Below, in pieces: positions 8,987 through 16,178 of a stretch of 64,000 bases of DNA. Source of the stretch: Actinomadura_E scrupuli (GTDB taxonomy: Bacteria > Actinomycetota > Actinomycetes > Streptosporangiales > Streptosporangiaceae). The notes under the pieces are model-generated. The model was not told where the DNA came from. It did not search any database and saw only the letters and a list, made by a program, of their open reading frames with translations. The stretch lies in NCBI RefSeq assembly GCF_050971785.1, contig NZ_JBPCCU010000001.1, forward strand, positions 1,302,001 to 1,366,000. Reading direction: 5' to 3'. The number at the start of each line of letters is the position of its first letter. Position 1 is the first letter of the stretch. The translations under genes and the position numbers were made by a program.

Positions 8987-9940
8987 TCACGTGATCACGG
9001 GGGTGCCGTGGGTGTGGAACGTGTCGATGGTCTTCAGCCCCCACGCCTGGCCCTTGGCGCGCTCCGCCTGCGTCCAGCTGATGACCTCCCAGTCGGGGGC
9101 CAGGATCAGCCGGGCGCCGGCGTTGCACAGCTCGATGCGGTTGCCGCCGGGCTCCCAGACGTAGAGGAAGAACGTCTGCTGGATGGCGTGCTTGTGCGGG
9201 CCGGTCTCGATGTGGATGCCCGCCTCGAGGAAGACGTCGGCGGCCCGCAGGATGTCCTCCCGGGTGTCGGTCGCGAACGCCACGTGGTGCAGGCGTGCCC
9301 GCGCGCCGAGCCAGTCGGCGGTGTAGACGAGGTCGTAGGACTTGTTGCAGACCGAGTACCAGATGGCGGCGGGCTCACCGTCGTCGGTGACGATCTGTTC
9401 GGTGGCGCGTGCGCCCAGCGTGCCCGTCATGAAGGTGGAGGCGGCCGGTACGTCGGCGGCGAGGTAGTTCACGTGGTCCAGACGCCGGACGTTCGCGCCC
9501 CTCCCGGGGAAGGCCGAAGCCTGGTTCTTCAACGACGGCCGGTGCTCCCCGGTCGCGACGTACCTCTCCGTCTCGTAGTACAGGCCGAGGTCGTGGCCGT
9601 CCGGGTCGGTGCAGAGGTAGACGGGCCCGAGCCCGAACTCCGACTCGCTCCATCCCGTGCCGAGGCCGGCCGCCTCGACGGCCTCGACCCGGCGCCGCAG
9701 GGCCTGCGGGCCGGCCGCCCGCAGGAAGGTGCGGCCGACGCCGGCCTGGTCCCTGGCCGTGATCTTCACGGTGTAACGCTCGTAGTCGTCCCAGGAGTGC
9801 ACGTAGATCGAGTCGCCTTCCCGGTGGACCTCCTTCATCCCCATCAGGTCGACGAAGAAGGCGCGGGTCTCCTCCGGTACCGAGGTGAAGAGCTCGACCG
9901 ATCCCACATGGGCGATGTCGCGGAACGCTTCTGGCTGCAT
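8987..9940 (-). CDS. XylE-type (class I, VOC fold) extradiol catechol dioxygenase
   Basis: A 317-aa protein with two vicinal-oxygen-chelate modules. The second carries the iron ligands: His156 (LDHVNYL), His218/219 (LHHVAF) and Glu270 (NRIEL); active-site histidines lie in GPHKHA (about 249-251). Length and layout match catechol 2,3-dioxygenases, which cleave the ring next to the diol using Fe(II) and O2. GAGGAGG precedes ATG 9938-9940. It is encoded with GalB-, GalC- and GalD-like enzymes, so the substrate is probably a carboxylated catechol or gallate-like compound, not plain catechol (inference). No ferredoxin gene for reactivation is nearby. Confidence 0.88.
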   Translation of the reverse strand: MQPEAFRDIAHVGSVELFTSVPEETRAFFVDLMGMKEVHREGDSIYVHSWDDYERYTVKITARDQAGVGRTFLRAAGPQALRRRVEAVEAAGLGTGWSESEFGLGPVYLCTDPDGHDLGLYYETERYVATGEHRPSLKNQASAFPGRGANVRRLDHVNYLAADVPAASTFMTGTLGARATEQIVTDDGEPAAIWYSVCNKSYDLVYTADWLGARARLHHVAFATDTREDILRAADVFLEAGIHIETGPHKHAIQQTFFLYVWEPGGNRIELCNAGARLILAPDWEVISWTQAERAKGQAWGLKTIDTFHTHGTPVIT

Positions 9941-10007
9941 CGGACCTCCTCTTGGCCGCTGCCGTGCTCAGACGGCTCACGGTGCCTGCGTGCCCAGGAC
10001 TGCGGAT

Positions 10008-11108
10008 TCACGGCCGGGGGTGGTCCTGGCGCGGCCAGACCCGGCCGTCGAACAGCTTGCGCGCGGTGCGCACCACCCCCGAACGGCGGACGCGCAGGGC
10101 CGTCCCGTGCCCCGACACCTCGACCGAGGTGTCGAAGTGGCCGGTCGGATGCTCGATCCGCAGGGTGTCTCCCGGCGTCGTGCGCGCGGCCACCTCGGCG
10201 GCGACCGAGCCCTGCACGAGGACGGCGGTGGCGACCGAGACCGCTCCCAGGACGCCGATGGAGGTGTGGACCCGGTGCGGGATGAAGGTCCGGGTCGAGA
10301 GGGTGCCGCCGTCGCGGGGGGCGGCCACCAGGGTCATCTTGGGCACCGTGGTCGTGCGCACGTCGCCCAGCCCCATGAGCTCCCCCGCCCGGAGGCGGAT
10401 CTCCTCGACCTTCGCCTTCAGCGTCGCGTCGCCCTCCAGCTCGGCGGGGGACTCGTAGCCCGTCACTCCGAACGCCCCGGCGGCCATCAGCACGACGGGC
10501 ATGCCGTTGTCGACGCAGGTCGTCTCCACCCCGGCGATGTCGTTCCGGACCGATCCGGTGGGCAGGAGACCGCCGCACGTGGACCCCTCCGTCTCCTCGA
10601 AGTAGAGGGTCACCGGTGCGGACGGGAAGGGCACGCCCGAGATGAGCGTGCCGCCCGCGTACCGCACCCGGCCGTCACGGGTGTCCACGGTGGCGGTGGC
10701 CACGCCCCCGTCGACGATGCGGATGCGCACGGCGGTGGTGTCGCCGGCCACCGGGACCAGCCCGCGCTCGAGGGCGAACGGCGCGACGCCGGCCAGGATG
10801 TTCCCGCAGGTCTGCCGCGCGGAGACCCGGGCCTCGGCGACCTGCACCTGCAGGAACAGGTAGTCCACGTCGATGTGCGGATCCGCCGAGCGCGACACCA
10901 CCGCGACCTTGCTGGTCAGCGGATGCCCCCCGCCGATCCCGTCGATCTGCCGGGCGTCGGGCGAGCCCATCAGCCGCAGCAGCAGATCATCGCGCCGGTC
11001 CTCCTCCGCGGGCAGGTCCTCCGCGAGGAAGTAGGCCCCCTTCGAGGTCCCGCCGCGCATCAGCATGCACCGGACCCCCACGTCCTCGATCTCCTCCATG
11101 GTGGTCAC
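10008..11108 (-). CDS. 4-oxalomesaconate tautomerase-like isomerase (PrpF fold)
   Basis: A 366-aa PrpF-family protein. It has the N-terminal RCMLMRGGTSKG motif, the DGIGGGHPLTSKVAVV segment, and TCGNIL containing a candidate catalytic cysteine. GalD of Pseudomonas putida, in this family, interconverts keto and enol tautomers of 4-oxalomesaconate. The GTG at 11106-11108 overlaps the stop of the preceding dehydrogenase gene (GTGA) and is preferred; ATG 11097-11099 is three codons inside. PrpF itself isomerises aconitates, so family alone leaves the substrate open; the neighbouring hydratase and aldolase genes favour oxalomesaconate. Confidence 0.82.
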   Translation of the reverse strand: MTTMEEIEDVGVRCMLMRGGTSKGAYFLAEDLPAEEDRRDDLLLRLMGSPDARQIDGIGGGHPLTSKVAVVSRSADPHIDVDYLFLQVQVAEARVSARQTCGNILAGVAPFALERGLVPVAGDTTAVRIRIVDGGVATATVDTRDGRVRYAGGTLISGVPFPSAPVTLYFEETEGSTCGGLLPTGSVRNDIAGVETTCVDNGMPVVLMAAGAFGVTGYESPAELEGDATLKAKVEEIRLRAGELMGLGDVRTTTVPKMTLVAAPRDGGTLSTRTFIPHRVHTSIGVLGAVSVATAVLVQGSVAAEVAARTTPGDTLRIEHPTGHFDTSVEVSGHGTALRVRRSGVVRTARKLFDGRVWPRQDHPRP

Positions 11109-11899
11109 GGCTCCGCCCCCCACCGCGGAACGCCCCGGTCGGACACCGACCTCAGGACCTCGGCGGTGGCCCGGGTCATCGTCGCGGGCTCTCCGGCCGC
11201 CCTGGCCATCTGGGCCGCCGCCTCCATCTCGGCCACGCGCCGTACGCTGTGCAGCGCGGTGCCGCCGAGGAGCCCGCGGATCACGTCGCCGTCGAGCTCG
11301 GTCAGGGTGCCGACCAGGTGGTCGTAACACCATTCCCCCAGCTCCTGGGTCTCCGCGACCCGCAACGACTCCACCATCAGGGCGGTCAGGCCCTTCACCA
11401 CGATGCTGCGCAGCAGCTTCCGCGCCGCCGCCTCGCCGACCTTCCCGCCGAGCGAGGTGATGTCCATCCCGCAGGCGGACAGCAGCTCCGCGGCCCGCCC
11501 GGCCCCGGGGCCGGCGGCCAGGACGGGTGTCCGCACCAGCAGCCGGAGCACGGGCGCCATCAGCACTCCCTCGGCGAAGGTCAGCCCGTGCGCGGTCGCG
11601 GTCTCCGCCAGGTCCCGCTTGAGGCCCGGGCTCCCGGTGGACAGATCGAGGTAGGCCGCACCGTCCGCCGTGTGCCCGAGGGCGGATTTCAGCGCGCCGG
11701 GCGCATCGGCGGCCGCCGTCAGCGCGATGATCACCTGTGCCCCCGCCACGGCCTCGGCAGGGGTCTCGGTGACGGTGAAGCCGGCCGGGCGCTCCGTCCA
11801 CGCCGGGTCGAAGCCGGTCACGTGCGCGTGTGCGCTGAGACCCTGGGCGATCGCGTAACCGGCTTCACCGAGTCCGAGCAGGGCGACGTGCGGCTTCAT
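11105..11899 (-). CDS. NAD(P)-dependent 6-phosphogluconate-dehydrogenase-like oxidoreductase
   Basis: A 264-aa protein with an N-terminal Rossmann fold (LLGLGEAGYAIAQGL) and a C-terminal helical domain of the DUF1932 kind (ARKLLRSIVVKGLTALMVE). The family oxidises or reduces beta-hydroxy acids. It overlaps its neighbours by 4 bp at each end (ATGA at 11896-11899, GTGA at 11105-11108), so it is translationally coupled into the ring-cleavage operon. No dehydrogenase step is needed for gallate itself. It may act on a semialdehyde or hydroxy acid produced from another substrate of the pathway (inference). Confidence 0.8.
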   Translation of the reverse strand: MKPHVALLGLGEAGYAIAQGLSAHAHVTGFDPAWTERPAGFTVTETPAEAVAGAQVIIALTAAADAPGALKSALGHTADGAAYLDLSTGSPGLKRDLAETATAHGLTFAEGVLMAPVLRLLVRTPVLAAGPGAGRAAELLSACGMDITSLGGKVGEAAARKLLRSIVVKGLTALMVESLRVAETQELGEWCYDHLVGTLTELDGDVIRGLLGGTALHSVRRVAEMEAAAQMARAAGEPATMTRATAEVLRSVSDRGVPRWGAEP

Positions 11900-12597
11900 G
11901 CTTCCCTCTCGGGCAGGTCGTCGACATAGCTGACCCCGAGCCGGGACAGCAGTTCGCGCAGGCCGTACATGTCGACGCCGAGCACGCCGGACCGGAAGGA
12001 CTCCCGCTTGTCCTCCTCTGCCGCGATCCGGGCCCGCGCCCTGGCCAGCGCGCCGGGGGCCGACCGGACCGGCACGCACACGACCCCGTCGTCGTCGGCG
12101 ATCACGACGTCGCCGGGCCGCACCACCTGGCCGCCGCAGACCACCGGCACGTTGACCGAGCCCGGGCTGGCCTTGACGGTGCCCTGCGCGGAGACGGCGC
12201 GCGCCCAGACGGGGAAGCCCATCGCGCGCAGGGCGGCGATGTCGCGCACCCCCGCGTCCGTCACCAGCCCGACCACTCCGCGGGCGAGCAGCGAGGTCGC
12301 GAGCAGATCCCCGAACATGCCGTCGGTGGAGGGAGAGGTCGTCGTCACCACGAGGACGTCGCCCTCCCGGCACATCTCCACCGCCGCGTGGATCATCAGG
12401 TTGTCACCCGGATGGCACGACACCGTGATCGCGGGGCCCGCGATCACCGCGCCCTCCAGCCGGGGGCTGACGGCCGGCGCCACGAGCCCCGTACGGCCCA
12501 GGGCCTCGTGCACCGTGGCCACGCCGGCCTCGCGCAGCCCCCGTACGACCTCCGGCTCGGGGCGTGTCACGTTCCGTACGACAAAGTGCCCTGCCAT
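11896..12597 (-). CDS. 4-carboxy-4-hydroxy-2-oxoadipate aldolase-like protein (RraA fold)
   Basis: A 233-aa RraA-like protein. The segment GDVLVVTTTSPSTDGMFGDLLATSLLARGVVGLVTDAGVRD contains the GD-LA-A--RG--G-V-DG-RD pattern of class II pyruvate aldolases such as LigK/GalC/HMG aldolase; the Arg-Asp pair is the catalytic and metal-binding element. These enzymes split 4-carboxy-4-hydroxy-2-oxoadipate into pyruvate and oxaloacetate and can decarboxylate oxaloacetate. An AGGAGG ribosome site precedes ATG 12595-12597. It lies 10 bp after the hydratase gene and overlaps the dehydrogenase gene, giving the expected order for the last two steps. Confidence 0.87.
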   Translation of the reverse strand: MAGHFVVRNVTRPEPEVVRGLREAGVATVHEALGRTGLVAPAVSPRLEGAVIAGPAITVSCHPGDNLMIHAAVEMCREGDVLVVTTTSPSTDGMFGDLLATSLLARGVVGLVTDAGVRDIAALRAMGFPVWARAVSAQGTVKASPGSVNVPVVCGGQVVRPGDVVIADDDGVVCVPVRSAPGALARARARIAAEEDKRESFRSGVLGVDMYGLRELLSRLGVSYVDDLPEREA

Positions 12598-12607
12598 GCC
12601 GGCCCTC

Positions 12608-13339
12608 CTAGCCCAGCTCTGAGGTGACCTGCGGGAAGACCCGCTGGTACGCCTCGGCGAACGTCTCCACGGGCAGTCCCAGGTTCGGTCCGCTGTTGCG
12701 CTTGGCCTGGACCCCGCGCCGGCGGCCCAGATCGCTGTAGTACTCCACCAGGTGGCCCTGCGCGCCGAGACTGCGCATCGCCGCGAGCTTCTGTTCCCAC
12801 ACCGGCGTGACGTCCAGCAGTACGTCGGGCCGGAAGCCGCACACCTCCGGCTGGTGCGGCTCGAAGCAGAACACCGGGGGAGCGCCGATCACCTCCCCGT
12901 CACCGGGTACCCCGGCGGCCTGGGCGAGGATCCGGGTCCTGCGGGCGATCTCCCCGGCGACGGGGTGATCGATGTTGTACGGGTCGTCCGGCGCGTGGGT
13001 CAGCACGACCGACGGCTGCAGGTTCCGGTACAGGCCGACCAGTGACCGGGTCAGCTCCGGCGTCTCGACCAGGGGGTAGTCGCCCGCGTCGAAGAAGACC
13101 ACCTCGGCGCCCAGCGCGCCGGCCGCCTTCTCGCCCTCCTCGCGCCGGACCGCCTTGACCTCGTCCAGGCTGTGCCCCTTGCGCCACAGACTGGCGGACT
13201 CGCCGCGCTCGCCGAAACTGAGGCAGGCGATCACGGCGCGCTGCCCGCTCCGGGTCGCCAGTGCGATGGCCCCACCGGCGCGCCAGACGAAGTCTCCTGG
13301 ATGAGCGGTGATGACCAGCAGGGGTCCCTTGGCCGACAT
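12608..13339 (-). CDS. PIG-L-family 4-oxalomesaconate hydratase-like protein (GalB type)
   Basis: A 243-aa protein of the PIG-L (LmbE) superfamily. It has the N-terminal metal motif in variant form (ITAHPGDFVWRAGG instead of AHPDDE), a FGERGESA-LWR segment, DAGDYPL, and the second metal region DPYNIDHPVAG. The conserved FEPHQPE and W-KLAA--SL---HL--YY blocks resemble GalB, the zinc 4-oxalomesaconate hydratase of P. putida, more than sugar or GPI deacetylases. ATG 13339 follows GACGGGA; an ATG at 13387 is possible. It is the first gene of the minus-strand operon. Confidence 0.82.
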   Translation of the reverse strand: MSAKGPLLVITAHPGDFVWRAGGAIALATRSGQRAVIACLSFGERGESASLWRKGHSLDEVKAVRREEGEKAAGALGAEVVFFDAGDYPLVETPELTRSLVGLYRNLQPSVVLTHAPDDPYNIDHPVAGEIARRTRILAQAAGVPGDGEVIGAPPVFCFEPHQPEVCGFRPDVLLDVTPVWEQKLAAMRSLGAQGHLVEYYSDLGRRRGVQAKRNSGPNLGLPVETFAEAYQRVFPQVTSELG

Positions 13340-13405
13340 TCCCGTCCGTTTCCCGTGCGTGGCGGCGACACCGCCGATCGCCCGCATGGCATCATTCACT
13401 ACGAG

Positions 13406-13417
13406 ATTGTCAACAAT
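13406..13417 (-). promoter_or_regulatory. Candidate GntR operator at the promoter of the ring-cleavage operon
   Basis: The sequence ATTGTCAACAAT is an inverted repeat with 5-bp arms around CA. On the minus strand it directly follows a CATATT -10-like element, itself 16 bp from a TTGCGG -35-like element. The geometry copies that of the site at 8913-8927. It lies about 70 bp upstream of the GalB-like start. Confidence 0.72.
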
Positions 13418-13504
13418 ATGGCCAACCATCTATCTGCCGCAACCGGGTCGCCTGGAGCGGGCGAGCGGCGGGCGGCCGCCGCCCCCGGGACGGTCGAGGG
13501 CCGG

Positions 13505-14137
13505 CTACCGCGGCGCTCCCGGCGCACGGCCGGTCAGGTAGTGGTGGAGCATGGCGACCAGTTCGTGCTCGAACCGCCCGGCGTCGTCCGGTTCGCCGTA
13601 GGAATAGAAGCGGTGCACCAGCGACTCGATCGAGTTCACGACCAGGCGTGCCGCCATCGCGAGATCCGTGACCCGCACCTGCGGGTCGGCCGCGAGCAGA
13701 CCGCGGGCGGTCTCGATCGCCTGCTCCTCGGCGGTGTGCAGCATCCTGAGCAGTTCGGGAGGGCGGGGAGCCTCCTCGAACAGCACCCGGTGCAGTGCCG
13801 GGTCGTCGCGATGGTTGTCCATGGCCACCCGTACGAACAGCCTGATCTTGTCCTCCAGCGAGTCCGGCAGCCCGGCGTCCAGCCGCCGCGTCATCGCCTC
13901 GATGCCCGCTTCGGCGTGCGCGGTGACGAGCTCGGCCAGGATCGCGTCCTTGTTCGGGAAGTACTGGTAGAGCGAGCCGATGGAGTGGCCGGCGGCTTCG
14001 GCGATCCGGTTGGTGGTGCCCGCGGAGTAGCCGTGTTCGGAGAAAACGCGAGCAGCCGCGGCGAGGAGGCGGGCCCGCGTCTCGATTGCGCGCTCCTGAC
14101 GCGGAGCCTTGCGGGGCCGCAGCCGCCTGGACGTCAC
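13505..14137 (-). CDS. TetR-family transcriptional regulator
   Basis: A 210-aa protein with an N-terminal TetR helix-turn-helix (AARVFSEHGYSAGTTNRIAEAAGHSIGSLYQYFPNKDAIL) and an all-helical ligand domain. GTG 14135-14137 lies 8 bp after GGAGG and is preferred to a GTG at 14188, which lacks a ribosome site. It is divergent from the SRPBCC gene at 14222, which it may control through the palindrome at 14175-14186 (inference). Confidence 0.88.
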   Translation of the reverse strand: MTSRRLRPRKAPRQERAIETRARLLAAAARVFSEHGYSAGTTNRIAEAAGHSIGSLYQYFPNKDAILAELVTAHAEAGIEAMTRRLDAGLPDSLEDKIRLFVRVAMDNHRDDPALHRVLFEEAPRPPELLRMLHTAEEQAIETARGLLAADPQVRVTDLAMAARLVVNSIESLVHRFYSYGEPDDAGRFEHELVAMLHHYLTGRAPGAPR

Positions 14138-14174
14138 CGACCCGGCCTCCGTAAAAGCGAGTAGCCAGCAAATC

Positions 14175-14186
14175 GAGCGATTGCTC
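14175..14186. promoter_or_regulatory. Possible TetR operator (GAGC-N4-GCTC palindrome)
   Basis: GAGCGATTGCTC is a short dyad in the gap between the divergent TetR and SRPBCC genes. It sits in the only AT-leaning stretch of the gap. The arms are only 4 bp, so chance occurrence is possible. Confidence 0.35.
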
Positions 14187-14221
14187 ACAATTCTAGGAGG
14201 AGAGAGCCGAGGGAGTCACCG

Positions 14222-14701
14222 ATGAAGACCATCCACGTCCAGACCGAGCTGCCCACCAGCGCCGACCGGGTCTGGGACGCGATGCAGTATCCGGGCTCGT
14301 TCCTGTACGTCACCCGGGGGCTGTTCGGCTTCCCCGCCCTGACCGGCCGGAGCAGCAGGTTCCGGCAGGCCGAACACGGCAGCGGCCGGCTCACGCTCTT
14401 CCACGTCGTCCCGTTGTGGCGGCACAGGATGCGGCTGGTCTCGCTCGACGACACGACCCGCACCATGCGCTCGCACGAGCACGGCGGGCCGATCAGGACC
14501 TGGAACCACACGCTGCACGCCGAACCGCTCGGCCCGGACCGCTGCCGCTACAGCGACACCGTCGAGATCGACGCCGGCCCCTTCACCGGGCTCACGGTGC
14601 TCATCGGGCGGCTGATCTTCCGCTACCGGCAGCGCCGCTGGCACGGGCTGGTGCGCAAGCACCTCATGGCCGGCGGCCCCCGGTACGCGCACCGGCCCTA
14701 G
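14222..14701 (+). CDS. SRPBCC-fold protein
   Basis: A 159-aa protein that begins MKTIHVQTELPTSADRVWDAMQYPGSFLYVTRGL, the opening strand and helix typical of START/Bet v1-like polyketide cyclase and CoxG-type lipid-binding folds. The rest is beta-rich and ends in a long helix (LIFRYRQRRWHGLVRKHL). No catalytic residues can be assigned. GAGGGAG precedes ATG 14222. It is divergent from the TetR gene and convergent with the CoA-transferase gene. A ligand-binding or activator role is possible. Confidence 0.75.
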   Translation: MKTIHVQTELPTSADRVWDAMQYPGSFLYVTRGLFGFPALTGRSSRFRQAEHGSGRLTLFHVVPLWRHRMRLVSLDDTTRTMRSHEHGGPIRTWNHTLHAEPLGPDRCRYSDTVEIDAGPFTGLTVLIGRLIFRYRQRRWHGLVRKHLMAGGPRYAHRP

Positions 14702-14734
14702 CGTCGGGCCCCGCCGGGCGCCTCCATGCCGTCC

Positions 14735-16012
14735 CTAGGGGATGGCCTTGTCGTCCTTGAGCGCACCGAGCTCCTCCCAGGACAGGCCCAGCTCCAGCAG
14801 CACGGCCTCGGTGTGCTCGCCGTGCTCGGGGGCGCGCACCGGCCGGCCGGGTCGCCCGTCGAACTGTACGGGCGCGGCCACCATGGGCAGCGAGCGGCCG
14901 CCGCCGAGGTCGACCTCGGCAAGGTAGCCGTTGGCCTGGACCTGCGGGTCGTCCGCCGGTTCGTGTGGCAGGAGCGACGGGGCCCACTCGCCCGCGAAGC
15001 CGGCCAGCACCCGCCGCCAGTCGTCGAAGTCCCGCTGGGCGAAGACGCCGTCGAGCCACTCCACGCAGGCCCGGGCGTTCCGCCGTCGTGCGGCCAGGTC
15101 GGCGAAGCGCGGGTCGGCCGCCATCTCCGGCCGGCCGATCGCCTGGCACAGGCCCGGCCAGTTGCGGTCGGGGGCGAGCATCTGCAGCACGATGAACCGG
15201 TCGTCGGCGGTGCGGTAGGCCAGCATCAACGGGTTCGGGGCCTCGTAGCGGTCCGGCGCGGGCCGGGCGGTCCCGGGGTGGTCGATGCGGGCATTGACCA
15301 GGTCCATCTGGACCTGCCACATGCCCGTTGCGAGCAGGGAGGCGTCGATCACGGACGGCTCGCCCGTGGCCGCGCGACGATACAGCGCGGTACCGACGGC
15401 CGCGGCGATGCCGAGCGCGCCGACCACGTCACCGAACGCGGGCGGGGGCGGCGCCGGCCACGAGTCGCCGGGCCCGCTGAAGATCTGCTGCATCCCGCTG
15501 CGCGCCCAGTAGGCGCCGGCGTCGTATCCGCCCCGGCCCGCGTCCGGCCCGCGGGGGCCGAACGCGGTCCCGCTCACGTAGATGATCGACGGATTGTCGG
15601 CCCGCGCGTCCGCCACGTCGATACGGAGGTGCCTGCGGCCGGCAGGCCGCAGGTTCGTCACGAAAACGTCCGCCGACGCGAGCAGCCTGGACAGCAGCCG
15701 TCGCCCGTCCGGGTGCTTCAGGTCGATGCCGACCGAGCGCTTTCCCCGGTTGGCCGCCTGGAACTGGACGTCGACGCCGTGATGCACCTTGTGGAGGCCG
15801 GCCGTGACGAGCCCGCGGTACGGGTCGCCCGTCTCGGGGTGCTCGACCTTGATGACCTCCGCACCCCACTCGGCGAGGACCGCCCCGGCCATCGGAACGA
15901 ACACATGGGAGGCCACCTCCACGACCCGCACACCGGCCAGCGGCAGGGCCGTCATCTCGTCCGCACCGCCGCCTGCTCCGTGATCTGGCCCCGACCCCTT
16001 GCTGATCGCCAT
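14735..16012 (-). CDS. Class III CoA transferase (CaiB/BaiF family)
   Basis: A 425-aa protein. It has the family opening LAGVRVVEVASHVFVPMAGAVLAEWGAEVIKVEHP, then PYRGL, QFQAANRGKRSVGIDLKHPDGR with the segment before the catalytic Asp, and a GYDAGAYWARSG region. These enzymes move CoA between carboxylic acids, often in catabolism of steroid, aromatic or carnitine-like acids. GGAGA lies 7 bp before ATG 16010-16012; ATG 15955 is an alternative. It is divergent from a secreted carboxylesterase gene across an AT-rich promoter gap. No acyl-CoA dehydrogenase or hydratase is adjacent, so the substrate is unknown. Confidence 0.88.
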   Translation of the reverse strand: MAISKGSGPDHGAGGGADEMTALPLAGVRVVEVASHVFVPMAGAVLAEWGAEVIKVEHPETGDPYRGLVTAGLHKVHHGVDVQFQAANRGKRSVGIDLKHPDGRRLLSRLLASADVFVTNLRPAGRRHLRIDVADARADNPSIIYVSGTAFGPRGPDAGRGGYDAGAYWARSGMQQIFSGPGDSWPAPPPPAFGDVVGALGIAAAVGTALYRRAATGEPSVIDASLLATGMWQVQMDLVNARIDHPGTARPAPDRYEAPNPLMLAYRTADDRFIVLQMLAPDRNWPGLCQAIGRPEMAADPRFADLAARRRNARACVEWLDGVFAQRDFDDWRRVLAGFAGEWAPSLLPHEPADDPQVQANGYLAEVDLGGGRSLPMVAAPVQFDGRPGRPVRAPEHGEHTEAVLLELGLSWEELGALKDDKAIP

Positions 16013-16178
16013 TTGGCTGTCTCCGCGTCCGGCCGAACTTCGTACCCCCAGGTCGAAATGATGCACGACCCGCTGTCATCAGAGTGAGTATTTGTTCATT
16101 AATTTTTTTCGATCGGTGCGCAGTGTTCCACCGCACCGCCACGTACCGTCCAGTGACCCTGTGGACGAGGAGTGTCTG
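16013..16178. promoter_or_regulatory. AT-rich divergent promoter gap between CoA transferase and carboxylesterase
   Basis: This 166-bp gap includes GTATTTGTTCATTAATTTTTTT at about 16087-16109, an unusually AT-rich stretch for this genome, and must hold both divergent promoters. I could not fix -35/-10 pairs. No clear palindromic operator is seen. Confidence 0.45.
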
